Shown: positions 32,401 to 41,967 of the stretch, one piece after another | How positions within the stretch are numbered: position 1 is the first letter of the stretch | How the letters are laid out: each line of letters starts with the position of its first letter | Notes under the pieces: model-generated | Seen by the model: only the letters and a program-made list of their open reading frames with translations | Told to the model about the DNA's origin: nothing | The model's database searches: none | NCBI GenBank assembly: GCA_032768795.1 | Contig: CP136495.1 | Location: forward strand, 1,924,501 to 1,988,500 | Direction: 5' to 3' | DNA length: 64,000 nucleotides | Source of the DNA: Tremella fuciformis | Taxonomy: Eukaryota > Basidiomycota > Tremellomycetes > Tremellales > Tremellaceae | Program-made: the position numbers and the translations under genes

Positions 32401-32640
32401 TGGGAACCAGCGGCAGAGGTGGAAAGCGACCCTGCCTTCACCACCATGTACGACGCCTACTCAAGCTCGGAGAGCCAGAGTAGGAGAAAGAGATTCGTAC
32501 CTAACAGGTACGCGTGAGCGTACCTGTTAATAACCCACACTCGTTGTTCCAACTACGCGACGGTCTTTACATGCAAGAGGACGCATAATCATGTACAACA
32601 CACCCCGGAAGAGGAAGGAAGCGCCAATCTACAACACCTA

Positions 32641-33568
32641 CTACGCATCGTCATCGGCCTCTGCGTCCTCCTGATCGGTCGGCTCGTCGTCGGATGGGTC
32701 CGACTCCTGTGCATAGCCACCGCGGCCTCTATACTTGGAATAGTCAACTGGCCTTTTGGGAGACCTGTGCTCCGTCTTGACCTGGAATCCGTCGACTATC
32801 TACCAATTAGCAACCGTAAGGGACCGAATATGCTAACGTACAAACAAGGCTCGCCCGATGTACCCCTTCCATCGCTTCTTGTCATGGGCGGTCATGCGGT
32901 CAGTAGACGACAGCTCGCTTCGTAGATCCTGCAGAGTCGAGCCCAGTTCCTGCCAGGCACTTTCACGAACGGTGCCCCGAGGACGTTTGCCGAGGGCAAG
33001 ACCGAGTTGGATGTCGCAAGAAACTCCATGCTGGGAGTGACAACGCACGCAGCTGAGGTAAGCGTAGCTGGCAGGAACGAAACAGTACTTGCGAGGAAAC
33101 TGCGCGGGAACCGCCTCCCTGGAGTACAATAGCGGCTACGACACAAGGCTTGCCAGCTTTTTCGCAGGCATTACACTCTGGTAATAAGCTGTGTAATCGC
33201 GGAATAGACTTACTGTCGGCGGCCCTTACGATCCTCAGCCGACCGTCCCACGCTGCTATGAACGCCACGGCCGTGCGCATCACATGGGCTCGGTGCCGGC
33301 CAGCTTCATCAACCGACATCGCCGCTAAGGTTAAAGATAGCTGGTTGGAGAGATCCTGCTGGTCAGCGAATACCACTCAGTAGCTGCCACGTACCGCCGC
33401 CCGATTCTTGGCTTGAGTGAGGGTCCCGTCAAAGCCGACATGTCGCGCTCGGTACGTTCTACCGTTGCCTATGCGGTATGTAGTCGAATCGTCGTTGGCA
33501 TCGACGATGGCGTACGAGGCAGGAGGGGATACAGACACGTCTGCGGCGGTGTAGATACGAGCAGGCAT
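32641..33568 (-). CDS. antisense spliced gene in outer Ty3, 269-aa Cys-cluster protein
   Basis: Four exons can be joined in frame (33568-33395, 33358-33140, 33099-32842, 32799-32641), with introns of 36-42 bp, for 270 codons including the stop. The gene is opposite to gag-pol, tail to tail with pol (124 bp apart), and its start lies about 220 bp inside the 3' LTR. It has CNACEKAGKPC followed by CVRCHSQHGVSC, the same CX2CX6C plus CX2CXnC layout as the nested element's antisense protein. The ends differ: here a Ser/Asp/Glu-rich tail (ESDPSDDEPTDQEDAEADDD). A TATATATG-like box is present near 33658-33665 on the minus strand. The first and second introns are short, so the exact splice sites are less sure than the existence of the gene. 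Confidence 0.6.
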
Positions 33569-33773
33569 CGTTAACGTACTTGGCAAGTTGGGGTGTCGCT
33601 CGAGGATTCAAGAAAGAAGAGAGATGGACGAAGAACGGGCGCCCAACCTGGCTGGTTCATATATCACCGCGCCCGTCACTGCACGCCCTACTCTGCAGTT
33701 CTCATGTCGACACCCTCACGACCGTCGTCAAGGAGACGCCCTGTCGCTAGGCTCGGTCGCGACGCCCGAGCAC

Positions 33774-33784
33774 AAAGGAGGAGG
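33774..33784 (+). other. polypurine tract of outer element
   Basis: AAAGGAGGAGG four bases before the 3' LTR. Confidence 0.65.
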
Positions 33785-33788
33785 CGAC

Positions 33789-33986
33789 TGTAATGGAATA
33801 CGTCATCACGGACATGTCCGTAGTAGCCGACTACCTGTGAGAACTCTACATATACAGACTGAGAAGGAGAGGATACCTTCTTCGAAGAATGTATTATTCA
33901 TCTGTCACCTGGTAACTCATCCTGGCATATCAGTCGACCAGCAAGGCAGTCACTCACATACCAACTCGCGTTCACCGACCCCGACA
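33789..33986 (+). repeat. 3' LTR of outer element
   Basis: 198 bp, identical by eye to 18443-18640. Confidence 0.95.
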
Positions 33987-33991
33987 AGAAT
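33987..33991. repeat. target site duplication, right copy (outer element)
   Basis: AGAAT, matching 18438-18442. The B1 reading frame resumes directly after it. Confidence 0.9.
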
Positions 33992-34639
33992 GACGTCTAC
34001 AAGCTGTTGAACGAGTCAAACGCCTGGGTGTCTGTAGAGCAGCAGACTGGAGTGCCTGACTCTGTTCCCCACCACGGGACAGAGGTCACCATAAGGAGGT
34101 CGGATGGGTCGCAATTCCACTTCCACCCGTCTGCAGGCGACGTCGTTGAGGTCGTCCCGGAATCTTATGACTCCAACACGAGGCGGGTGTACAGGAGGCC
34201 GCATGACGGCTTGCACGCAGCTGGTTCCGCGCGACCTTCAAGCCCAGCACGCTCTTTTGTCCGCTCGAGACCGTCGCGGCTCGCGTCCGCTGACGAAGGT
34301 GGATCGTCAGACCTCGGACCACTTACGGTTGAGAGCATCCTTGCTCCTCCACTGCGAACAGACCATCCACCAGCCCAGCAGACCATGGATGGCAGGGACT
34401 TGGTCAGGGATATCGTGGATTTGATCGATCAGGAGCATTGCACGATCGACGACCCAGAGTACCTCTTGTACAATCTTCAAGTGCTCCAAAAGGCGATTGA
34501 CGATTCTCGACAAGGAAGCCTTCGTGGCGAATCAAGGGCCGGGACGACTATGCCTTCCCGAGAACAAGGGCGTGCACAAGGGCTCGGAAGAGGGCTGAGC
34601 TTCAAGGACACTTTCGACCCGCCACTCATTGACGACTGA

Positions 34640-35331
34640 TGATGTCGAGAACGTAAGCGGCGATCAACACGCATCTGCTCCGTACCGCTCCATTGAATGA
34701 TTATTTTTCAACCCCTTCTGCCTGCCGTATGATACGTATCATGTCCTGGAGTGTCCACGACCACCCTCTTCCATTTGCCCCCAGCACCTCTCCCTATAGC
34801 TAGCCTGATCCGATGCAATTTTGACTTGATGACAAGCACAGATCCAGACCATTTCGTGGCTGGTCTCGTCGTGAAGCCCCTGCACAGCTTCTCGATTTAT
34901 CAGTCGTGATACAGTAGGGCACGCTGCGACGAGTGACATCAGTGGAGAGTCGACACGCCCCTTGGTGGCAATATGTCCACCCAGCCCAGTTTTGCCAGAC
35001 GTTCGCAAGATCACACGCATACGTGGACGTCAGGGGCATAGTAGACCGCCGCAAGCCCGACACGAAACACCAAGGCATGCGGCTTCCACTCATGAAACAA
35101 CGCACACCGGCGGTACACGGTGGACGTCGAAGCAAGTGGTGCTGCGGCGCTCCTTTGGACCAGGCGGCATGAAGGTCACGTCCGTGGCATCTTGTGAACA
35201 ACCGTCTTCCCGCTCATACGGATGCGGATGTGAAGAGTGACGACCCTCACGATCCCCTCGCACCGTTACTCACTCTAGCTTGTCAGAGCCCTGCATCGCC
35301 CAAACTCGACCGCTGCTGCTCTTGTCCCCTC
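34640..35331. other. intergenic, B1 to B2
   Basis: About 690 bp with no gene I can support and no clear TATA box at the usual distance from B2. Confidence 0.4.
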
Positions 35332-36312
35332 ATGGATTACTCCAACGTGCTAGCAACCTCTCACGCCCTTACGCGCTTCGGAGCGAGCGCGCATCAGGCA
35401 GGTAGCGGCACTCTGCCGTATGAACCAAAGTCAGACCACTGTGAACGCTCATGCTCGGCCTACGGGCGGACCATGACCGTCTCGCAGTTCTCCCAGATTG
35501 AGCGGGCTCAAGCGGACGCCAGACACTCCACATTGCTCAGCGATCATGGGACCCCCACCAGACCGATGGAAACGGGCATCACTGTCGGATCCCATCCCGC
35601 ACACCAGTATTGGACTGAAAGCCGCAGTGCTTCCCACGTTCCTCCCGCCGAGATCAGCTTCAGGTATACCGACACTCGGGAAGGACAGCCAGAAACTCTG
35701 ATCCTCTCCTTCTTGGTACCTCAGGCAGCTGACAGCACGAGGGCAAGAGCCAGAGCGTTTGCCCAATCTGTCAAGCTCGTAGGAGGCCTCGATAAAGACG
35801 CGCTTCTCGAACTCTACCAGATCCAAAATAACCTCTACCTTGACGACAGGTCATATAGTCAACTGGCTCTGGACTTGTTCGAAGTAGGGGCCAGGGTCAG
35901 CATCGAAGAGCCGACGGCAGGTCACAATTGTATAAACGGGGCAGAGATGGCGCCCGACCACGAAGTACAGGTCAGGTTCCCCGATACCGAGTTCAGCATG
36001 GTCCTCCCGGCAGGAACAGCCTTCACTCGGCGACGTAGAAACCTATCGATACCTGGCGATGACAATGGTGTCAGCGGTCTGCTCCCATCGCAAGGTTCGC
36101 ATGTGCCCTACACGGACGTGAATGAGAGCGAGGGCCGCATTCACAGCCGACCGTCCATACACTCGCTGGACCGAAGCGCACGGACCGCGGGAGCGCCATG
36201 CACTCAAGGTCCCAACCCCGCTGTTGCCGCGGGGCGCTCCGCATGCTACAGCCCTCTCGGTCAGCCTACAATGTGGACACCCTCGTACTTCGATCGATGG
36301 ACATTTGAGTGA
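35332..36312 (+). CDS. family B member B2, orphan protein
   Basis: A single exon of 326 residues from ATG 35332, or 279 from ATG 35473. The later start gives a head (MTVSQFSQ) more like the paralogues, and the frame also stays open upstream to 35194. The core begins AEISFRYTDTREGQPETL then SFLVPQ. A helical segment follows, then FEVGARVSIEEP and a last strand pair ending with EFSMVLPAGTAF. These align with the strand, VP and ARVSxEE landmarks of B5 and B6. The tail is disordered. No signal peptide, membrane segment or catalytic motif is seen. Confidence 0.68.
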   Translation: MDYSNVLATSHALTRFGASAHQAGSGTLPYEPKSDHCERSCSAYGRTMTVSQFSQIERAQADARHSTLLSDHGTPTRPMETGITVGSHPAHQYWTESRSASHVPPAEISFRYTDTREGQPETLILSFLVPQAADSTRARARAFAQSVKLVGGLDKDALLELYQIQNNLYLDDRSYSQLALDLFEVGARVSIEEPTAGHNCINGAEMAPDHEVQVRFPDTEFSMVLPAGTAFTRRRRNLSIPGDDNGVSGLLPSQGSHVPYTDVNESEGRIHSRPSIHSLDRSARTAGAPCTQGPNPAVAAGRSACYSPLGQPTMWTPSYFDRWTFE

Positions 36313-36931
36313 TTCCAAACTGCTATAGGTTGTAGATGACTGAATTCCTGAGGCTATCAAGTACCATTACTCTTGTTCACGCCGTCGGTATTATACAGTC
36401 CCAACACATGCATTGATGACACAAGGCTCTATCTACGCGTCTAGCACACTGACCATTCTCACCTGACTGCTTGACGTGGGATATACGCCGCAGATCCTCG
36501 AGGTCGATATGGCCGAATTCCCGGCAGACTCGGGATTCGTGACGCTTGACACCACACTTAAGGGAAGGGGGTGCTGTGGGAACGTTTCGTGACAGCGGCA
36601 AAATGTCGTAGAAGCAGGCCCACATACCCATTTTCGAAGCAATGCACACGGTCCCGACACGAGCAACCGATGAGAAGCGACTGTCTAATGAAACGGTCCT
36701 TTGGCCAACGACCATCACATGTCACGGCCGTGGAATTGTCGGGCGCAGTGGTGAATTCATCGATATACGATCCCTCGCGCACAACGAGGGCCAATTCGAG
36801 CTCACAACCTCTGCTTGCAGCTCTATCCTTTCCGGCTCGTTACCAGAGCCGCGACTGACCACAGATTGTCTGCCTCGATCTCTCACTGCGACACATACTT
36901 CATAGCAATTGCCGGCGGCACATACAACGAC
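36313..36931. other. intergenic, B2 to B3
   Basis: About 620 bp. No gene, RNA or repeat recognised. Confidence 0.4.
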
Positions 36932-37735
36932 ATGCCTTACCGACCAATCGCCCCTCGCCCGGTGACGCAGTACGACCGGGTCCACCAATCCCTTCCTGAC
37001 GCCACGATGACATTGACATTCACGCACACTCAAAATGGTCTGCCTCAAGAGACGAGCATCTGCATTCAGGTCCCACAACCTCACGATAGCAAAGATGGAA
37101 CAGCCATGGCATTCGACTCAGCCATGTCGGCTCTTGAAAATGTCACCCTAGACCGCATTGACCAGGTTTCGGAGCTTCAGGGCCTGCACCCAGATGATCC
37201 TGCCGCCAAGCCTCTCAACGATACCCTCAAAAACTTGCTGAGATACAACGCCAAGGTCACTTATGGTCCTGGGGGTTCAGTCGCTCAGGTTGAAGATCCA
37301 TGGAGCAGACTTGGTACCGCCACACGCCCCAGCCTAGAGGAAACGAACTACGGCGCTCTCGTGCCCAGCGGGCGCTCATTAACTCACACGAGTCGGGGGT
37401 TCGGGACAAGGGCGGTTCGGGGCGGTGATGTCGTTTACGACGAAGAGAATTCCCAAGATTTGGAAAGGACCCCAGCATTCCGTGATAGAAACATTCGCTC
37501 TGGGCGATCTGCCCAGTTCGCTCGGCGATCCGAAGCGGCGAGCGCTGGATGGCCCGCAGACTCCTGCATGGCCGCCGACCAGCCCAACGAGCTCAGTCTC
37601 ATACCCCTTGACGGTGAGGGTAATCCTGACCTGTCTGGTCTCATGGTCCCCTTCCAGACGCATCAAACCCAGAGGTCGTCTGACCCCTATGAGCCTACAG
37701 ACTACACCGATTATTGGCGTACCCATGGCTACTAG
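36932..37735 (+). CDS. family B member B3, short N-terminus
   Basis: A single exon of 267 residues from ATG 36932. It lacks the long disordered head of most paralogues; the core starts almost at once with MTLTFTHTQNGLPQETSI and then CIQVPQP. The helical part ends LRYNAKVTYGPGG, which corresponds to the ARVSIEE strand of the others. The second Asp-Gly strand pair is missing or strongly changed. The tail is Arg/Ser-rich. This may be a degenerating copy, although the frame is open. Confidence 0.62.
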   Translation: MPYRPIAPRPVTQYDRVHQSLPDATMTLTFTHTQNGLPQETSICIQVPQPHDSKDGTAMAFDSAMSALENVTLDRIDQVSELQGLHPDDPAAKPLNDTLKNLLRYNAKVTYGPGGSVAQVEDPWSRLGTATRPSLEETNYGALVPSGRSLTHTSRGFGTRAVRGGDVVYDEENSQDLERTPAFRDRNIRSGRSAQFARRSEAASAGWPADSCMAADQPNELSLIPLDGEGNPDLSGLMVPFQTHQTQRSSDPYEPTDYTDYWRTHGY

Positions 37736-37823
37736 GCTGTTATTCTACGCCGGACCGCCTGACTAAGGCCATGTGCTCACAATCCGACACTATTGTGTAT
37801 GCAACTGAAGACCTAAGCTCACG

Positions 37824-38297
37824 ATGTTCGCTTCCAAAGGGCGGTCCCTGCACATTGCCATGGTGACATTGATTGTGTTCCCCACGTTTTTCTCCATGGG
37901 CTACTCCATGGCTTTTCTTGGTAATGTCATGTCGTACCCGGTGGTGGCGCACCGGTTCCAGCTCACCACCCTGGTCCAGGGCTTCGTCGCTTCGCTCTAC
38001 ACCCTTGGGGCGCTGGGCGGTTCCCTCCTCGTTGTCCCCTTCGGCAACAAGTTTGGGAGACGGCGCATGACTTTCTACGGCGTCCTCATCACGCTCATTG
38101 GGACAGTTCTGCAGACCACGTCGTTTGGAATCGGGCAATTGTGTGTGGGGCGTGGTGATTCTTCAGCTCTGGCCACGAGCCGCGGCGGCGGTGGTTTGAC
38201 TCGGAAGGGAGTCTGAATGGCAGTGCTCCTTGGCATCGGGCTCGGCGTGCTGTCCTCTACATTGCCCAATACTCTCAGTCAGGTTCTAGTGGTCTAG
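37824..38297 (+). pseudogene. truncated MFS sugar-transporter-type gene
   Basis: Two exons (37824-38154 and 38224-38297) joined over a 69-bp intron encode only the first four membrane segments. Recognisable major facilitator parts are YTLGALGGSLLVVPFGNKFGRRRM and, across the junction, GQLCVGRVLLGIGLGVLSS. A stop follows soon after LPNTLSQ, where a full transporter would continue for eight more segments. The downstream sequence does not resume the family, so I call it a remnant. It sits between B3 and B4 on the same strand. Confidence 0.7.
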
Positions 38298-38784
38298 CTG
38301 TCATGGCATTGATTTCCCTGTCCGCCCATAACGAGTGCTGTCACGAGCATTCGTCCATATCTTCCCATGTTCTCAGCGCCCGCGTCTCCGAGGCGAGTGA
38401 GTCTTGCTCCGTGCGTCTGGCGGGATATCCCGGCGATCGTCCCGACGCTTGTCAGGGCTGCAGCGGAGCCCGCTACGGTACCATGAGAACAGGTGCCCAT
38501 CGGTGCTTCGAACGGTCAAAAGAACGCCTCTTGCAGCTCTCTTCCCATTGATCAAACGAGATACTGGTTGGGCGGAGTCCCTAGGTGGACATCCCCGACG
38601 AGCGGCCTTCTGGCACCACCCTCCGCCTGACAATCTGCCGAGTCGATTTCCCTGCCCATCTCATGGGATATAAAGACCGCCAAGCACCCTCGAGATGCTA
38701 TCATTCACATCTTACCAATACTTGCGTGTTTGCTTCTTCTGATTGATTGCCCACAGAAACTTCAATCGAGAACAAAATATCGAC
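38298..38784. other. intergenic, MFS remnant to B4
   Basis: About 490 bp. It holds the B4 promoter near its right end; nothing else seen. Confidence 0.45.
38669..38674 (+). promoter_or_regulatory. TATA box of family B4
   Basis: TATAAA 116 bp upstream of ATG 38785. Confidence 0.65.
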
Positions 38785-39828
38785 ATGAGCGCACCACCCA
38801 GCGAGCAGAGCACTATAGCATCCACTCCCCAAACGGATCACGCAGACTCTCTGCGCCACACTCAAAGCAATCCCACGCGCTCCGACCGACCAACAGACGT
38901 GGGCTCCAGCGGCTCTGCTGAGTCTAGCGACGAACCTGTTTACCCTCCCCCGCCTCCACCACCCTTCACATCAGCGGGCGGTCCTACAAGTACTGCAACT
39001 AGCAGTCCGAAGAAGCGAGTTATCTTCGCTGACCAAAGCGGTCCGCACGATCCGGATGACAACACAAGAGGGACAGCTGGAAGCGATCCGATCATGTGCA
39101 CCTCTCACTTCACAATCACACAGATCGAGGTAGACGGTCATGCTATGAGTCGTGAGAACTGCCTTCAACTGACTCTGCCTTCCAAGTTTGTACCTGGAAG
39201 CCATCAGGCCCTCCAAGAACTTGGAACCCTTATTTCCGCCATGACATGGGACAACGCCGAGGCAGCTGCCGACAGGTCGACGGCCGTAGACAGATATAGC
39301 ACATGGCCGGAGACAGACTCCCGGCGGGGGCTGTTTGAGGCCAATGCCAGAGTCGATCTGGGCAGTTGGAGGCCACTCGACGATGACGGCCCCAATACGA
39401 ATCTCAACTACGAGCCGGTCCTTTTTGTCACAAACCCCGACGGAACTCACGAGTACGTTCCCCTTGGCAACAGCCAAATGGTGTCCATTCGGCTGAGAGC
39501 ATCTCGCCCGAGCGGCCCATCTACGGGTTACACGAATGGAACATCAGGTCGTCATCACAGCTCACAGCTTGCCCCGCCACCTCCCCGTGCGCGGCCGCAG
39601 GTCCCACCGCAAGATCGACAGGCTCTCGCCCGATCTGCCGTCTCAGCGGACACAGACAGTCTCGCGGCCTCGAGTGTGGTACCCTCTGATCAGACTTCCA
39701 GTCTAGCTCAAGATGAGGAGGTCGAGGACGATATCGACCTCCCCAGCTCTAGGGAGGACCACGAGTCCTCAGAGGGTCAGTCAGCCCCTCCGAGGACATT
39801 GCCCACTGCTGGAAGGCTTGAGGACTGA
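38785..39828 (+). CDS. family B member B4, orphan protein with RVxF-type motif
   Basis: A single exon of 347 residues. ATG 38785 is chosen because it lies 116 bp after a TATA box; an upstream frame start at 38743 falls in the leader. The head is Ser/Pro-rich with a run of prolines and then KKRVIFADQSG (residues 76-86), a textbook RVxF pattern for protein phosphatase 1 docking. The core is CTSHFTITQIEVDGHAMS followed by LQLTLP, a helical part, FEANARVDLGSW, and a second strand pair VLFVTNPDGTHEYVPLG. The tail is acidic and disordered (EEVEDDIDLPSSRED). Function unknown. Confidence 0.72.
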   Translation: MSAPPSEQSTIASTPQTDHADSLRHTQSNPTRSDRPTDVGSSGSAESSDEPVYPPPPPPPFTSAGGPTSTATSSPKKRVIFADQSGPHDPDDNTRGTAGSDPIMCTSHFTITQIEVDGHAMSRENCLQLTLPSKFVPGSHQALQELGTLISAMTWDNAEAAADRSTAVDRYSTWPETDSRRGLFEANARVDLGSWRPLDDDGPNTNLNYEPVLFVTNPDGTHEYVPLGNSQMVSIRLRASRPSGPSTGYTNGTSGRHHSSQLAPPPPRARPQVPPQDRQALARSAVSADTDSLAASSVVPSDQTSSLAQDEEVEDDIDLPSSREDHESSEGQSAPPRTLPTAGRLED

Positions 39829-40596
39829 GAGGTCCCTCGATCAGCAGGAGGATGTCTAGAAAGCTAACACCGATCTTGACCTCTATGACACACAACACTA
39901 CACACGTAACACCCTCTGACTCCTCTCCCCACTCTTCGTCTTTTCGCTCTGACGTACCCCTCTTACAGATATGACCTCACCGAATGCACGTATGTCACTT
40001 GACCGGTCCAGGTAGAACATGGCTATGCCGCATGCCCATGTTTCTGACACCGCGCCTCACGGTTGCGCTCTCCTCGTCCCGCTCTGCGACACAGGTGCCA
40101 GGCCAAGTATGGTCGCAAATGCCGGGCAGCCCGACTCGCCGGGCGGTCTTGTCATTCCCGCCCAGTGAAACGCGTATCTCTGTCGACTCACTCTGAAATG
40201 CCGCGTTACAGGCGCCTGCTAACAAAGGATGGCTGGTCGCCATCGTCAGTGGGACATGTGCGCTCATATGTCCGTCTCGCCGAATATAACGCCTGCTCAC
40301 CGCCGTATTTGTGGGCTGAGACTGGTCAGAGGTCCCAAGTAAGGGGCGGTACTACCTTGGAAATCACATTGAAGCATTCATTAGACTGTTTCACCGCACA
40401 ATACCCCGGTCCGAGAATGAGGTAGGAACGTACATTCTCCTGCCCTCACGTTCTCTCAAGTGTCTTCGACGCTCCAAGGGTATATAAGCGGCTCGCATGC
40501 CTTGTCAAAGCTAGCAGTCTCCAACTCTTGACTCTTCTAAGACGACCCATCGAAGACCCCTCCGGCCCATAGGCGGTATCCATACAAGAGCTCGAC
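39829..40596. other. intergenic, B4 to B5
   Basis: About 770 bp with the B5 promoter at its right end. No gene recognised. Confidence 0.45.
40481..40488 (+). promoter_or_regulatory. TATA box of family B5
   Basis: TATATAAG 116 bp upstream of ATG 40597. Confidence 0.7.
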
Positions 40597-41967
40597 ATGA
40601 CTTCATTTCATAGCCCTGGGGAAACCGAGGTCGTCACGGACCACACGCCAATTCGGCGTTTCCCAGCTTCCTACCTGACGGAGCAGACCGGCTCCCCTGC
40701 TTCGTCAGCTTCTGCCACTCTCGACATAGGCAGGAGCGACGGTACCGCTCGACGTCCTCCGTACACCACACACCGCCAGCACGTACGCGGGACACCTACC
40801 CAGGCTACAGCGTCGGGGACCGTCGACAGCCTTTTCGCTCCTCGCGCGCCACCGGGTCGCGAGAAGGAGAAAGCCGTCACTTGGGCTGACGAACCAGACG
40901 ACCGTTCTATCGATGTCAGAGACGCTTTGCACCCTGATGAAATCCTAACCCGGCGCTATCTCGAGCCTACCCGATCCACTTTCAACTTGTCGTGGGTGCA
41001 ACACCGAACCGATGGCAAGATACGCACGGTAGACCTGGCCTTCGAGGCACCTTTCCCGGCAAGCGTTCATGACCACGATCAGTCCCAAATGGCTGCTTGG
41101 GCGGGCAATCTTGTCAGTCGATGCAATGAAGGCGTCCTGGAAAGATGGAACAATCTGCAGAGGAGCTCTCCCGAGTACCGAGCTCAGATGCTCCAGCCTT
41201 ACCCCTCTAGTCATGTCTACAATTTGCTGGACATGTCCAAAGCCAAAGTGAGCATCAAAGAGTGGCAGTACAAATCGGATTCGAAATCATGGTCCAGCTC
41301 CAGCTCCGGCTCGGACGACTGCCGATGTAATGGGACCGATGTCATTGTAGACAACGCCGACGGGACGCACAAGCACTATCATCTGTCAGCACATCAGCGT
41401 CTGGCGATAGGACGAGAGGGCGCCTCCAAGCCTAGCGTAGACTTCGGCCTCACAAAGATCCGCTCGCAGGCCCCTCCCACCAGCCTTCAGCCAAGCCCCA
41501 TGGCCACTTCGCTCGGGGGACGACGCCGTTCCAGGTTGCTGCATCCCGGAGCCGGAATTCCCTCATTTTCCGATGTTGAGGACGTCAGACGGCTGGATGA
41601 TCAAGGCACCTATGGGGCTTCTGCACGGACTGACGATAAAACGTCTCAGCTCGCCAGGGCAATCATGGACCTGATAGACAATGGGGATCTTCAGTTCCCC
41701 GATAGACCCGATCCGGGTGACTTGGCTGGCGGCTCATACACCTCGCGACTCACTGCAGACCGCCATCGACACTCTCATGGAACTGGTCGGTACAGCAGAC
41801 CGAATGGTGGCTTAACATCCACAGTCCACGCCGGACTGACTGGAGATCCGCAAGGGGCTGACCGCTTCAGCCAATACGTCAGCTCGCCTCTTCTCGCGGC
41901 CCGACCAGCGGGAGAAACCACGCTGGATTATACGGGGATCAGAAGCCGTGACAGAACAGCCTTTTGA
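40597..41967 (+). CDS. family B member B5, orphan protein
   Basis: A single exon of 456 residues. The disordered head contains EKAVTWADEPDD (residues 91-102), an RVxF-like motif at the same place as in B4. The core is STFNLSWVQHRTDGKIRTVD with FEAPFP, a helical part (AAWAGNLVSRCNEGVLERWN), KAKVSIKEWQY and a Ser-rich loop. A second strand pair follows, DVIVDNADGTHKHYHLS. The C-terminal helix SQLARAIMDLIDNGDLQFPD corresponds to that of B1 and B6. It is the closest relative of B1 in the window. No localisation signal is seen. Confidence 0.74.
   Translation: MTSFHSPGETEVVTDHTPIRRFPASYLTEQTGSPASSASATLDIGRSDGTARRPPYTTHRQHVRGTPTQATASGTVDSLFAPRAPPGREKEKAVTWADEPDDRSIDVRDALHPDEILTRRYLEPTRSTFNLSWVQHRTDGKIRTVDLAFEAPFPASVHDHDQSQMAAWAGNLVSRCNEGVLERWNNLQRSSPEYRAQMLQPYPSSHVYNLLDMSKAKVSIKEWQYKSDSKSWSSSSSGSDDCRCNGTDVIVDNADGTHKHYHLSAHQRLAIGREGASKPSVDFGLTKIRSQAPPTSLQPSPMATSLGGRRRSRLLHPGAGIPSFSDVEDVRRLDDQGTYGASARTDDKTSQLARAIMDLIDNGDLQFPDRPDPGDLAGGSYTSRLTADRHRHSHGTGRYSRPNGGLTSTVHAGLTGDPQGADRFSQYVSSPLLAARPAGETTLDYTGIRSRDRTAF

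Larger units (their letters stand above)
18677..32517 (+). pseudogene. outer Ty3 gag-pol polyprotein, interrupted by nested element
   Basis: The coding parts are 18677-20894 and 29483-32517, which join in frame to 1751 codons including the stop. Gag has a zinc knuckle CTYCGKMGHTINNC at about residue 437. The aspartic protease has LLDTGATSNFVDDE. Reverse transcriptase has LCVDYRKLNA, LVMPFGLCNAP and AVYLDDILVYS (about residues 849-950). RNase H has ETDASDYALGAILSH. The integrase has a zinc-binding part with HCGTCQKTK and a core with ISDRGAQYVSAFW and HPQTDGQTE. A C-terminal chromodomain has YRIKWIGWPISDSTWEP (about residue 1690). Gag and pol are one frame, so no frameshift signal is needed. 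The interruption between protease and RT disables this copy; the sequence is otherwise undamaged. Confidence 0.93.
18443..33986 (+). mobile_element. outer Ty3 (chromovirus-type) LTR retrotransposon
   Basis: Bounded by 198-bp LTRs that I read as identical (TGTAATGG to CCCCGACA) and a 5-bp duplication AGAAT. Without the nested element it would be about 6.96 kb. It encodes one long gag-protease-RT-RNase H-integrase-chromodomain frame and, in reverse orientation before the 3' LTR, a spliced Cys-cluster gene. Identical LTRs and an otherwise open frame point to recent movement. It is inserted in the coding sequence of B1 and is itself interrupted at 20895-29482. Confidence 0.95.
17855..34639 (+). 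pseudogene. family B member B1, split by a nested retrotransposon
   Basis: The gene lies in two parts, 17855-18442 and 33992-34639, separated by 15.5 kb of inserted elements. Each part is a whole number of codons (196 and 216) and they join in frame if one copy of the 5-bp duplication is kept, so the pre-insertion protein had 411 residues. The first part has the family core CKFNMSWVHEGPDGTTRT followed by KLQVP. The second has NAWVSVEQQ, then RRSDGSQFHFHP, and a tail helix GRDLVRDIVDLIDQEH. N- and C-terminal regions are Ser/Pro-rich. Neither half carries a stop or frameshift, so the disruption is recent. The function of the family is unknown. Confidence 0.82.
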
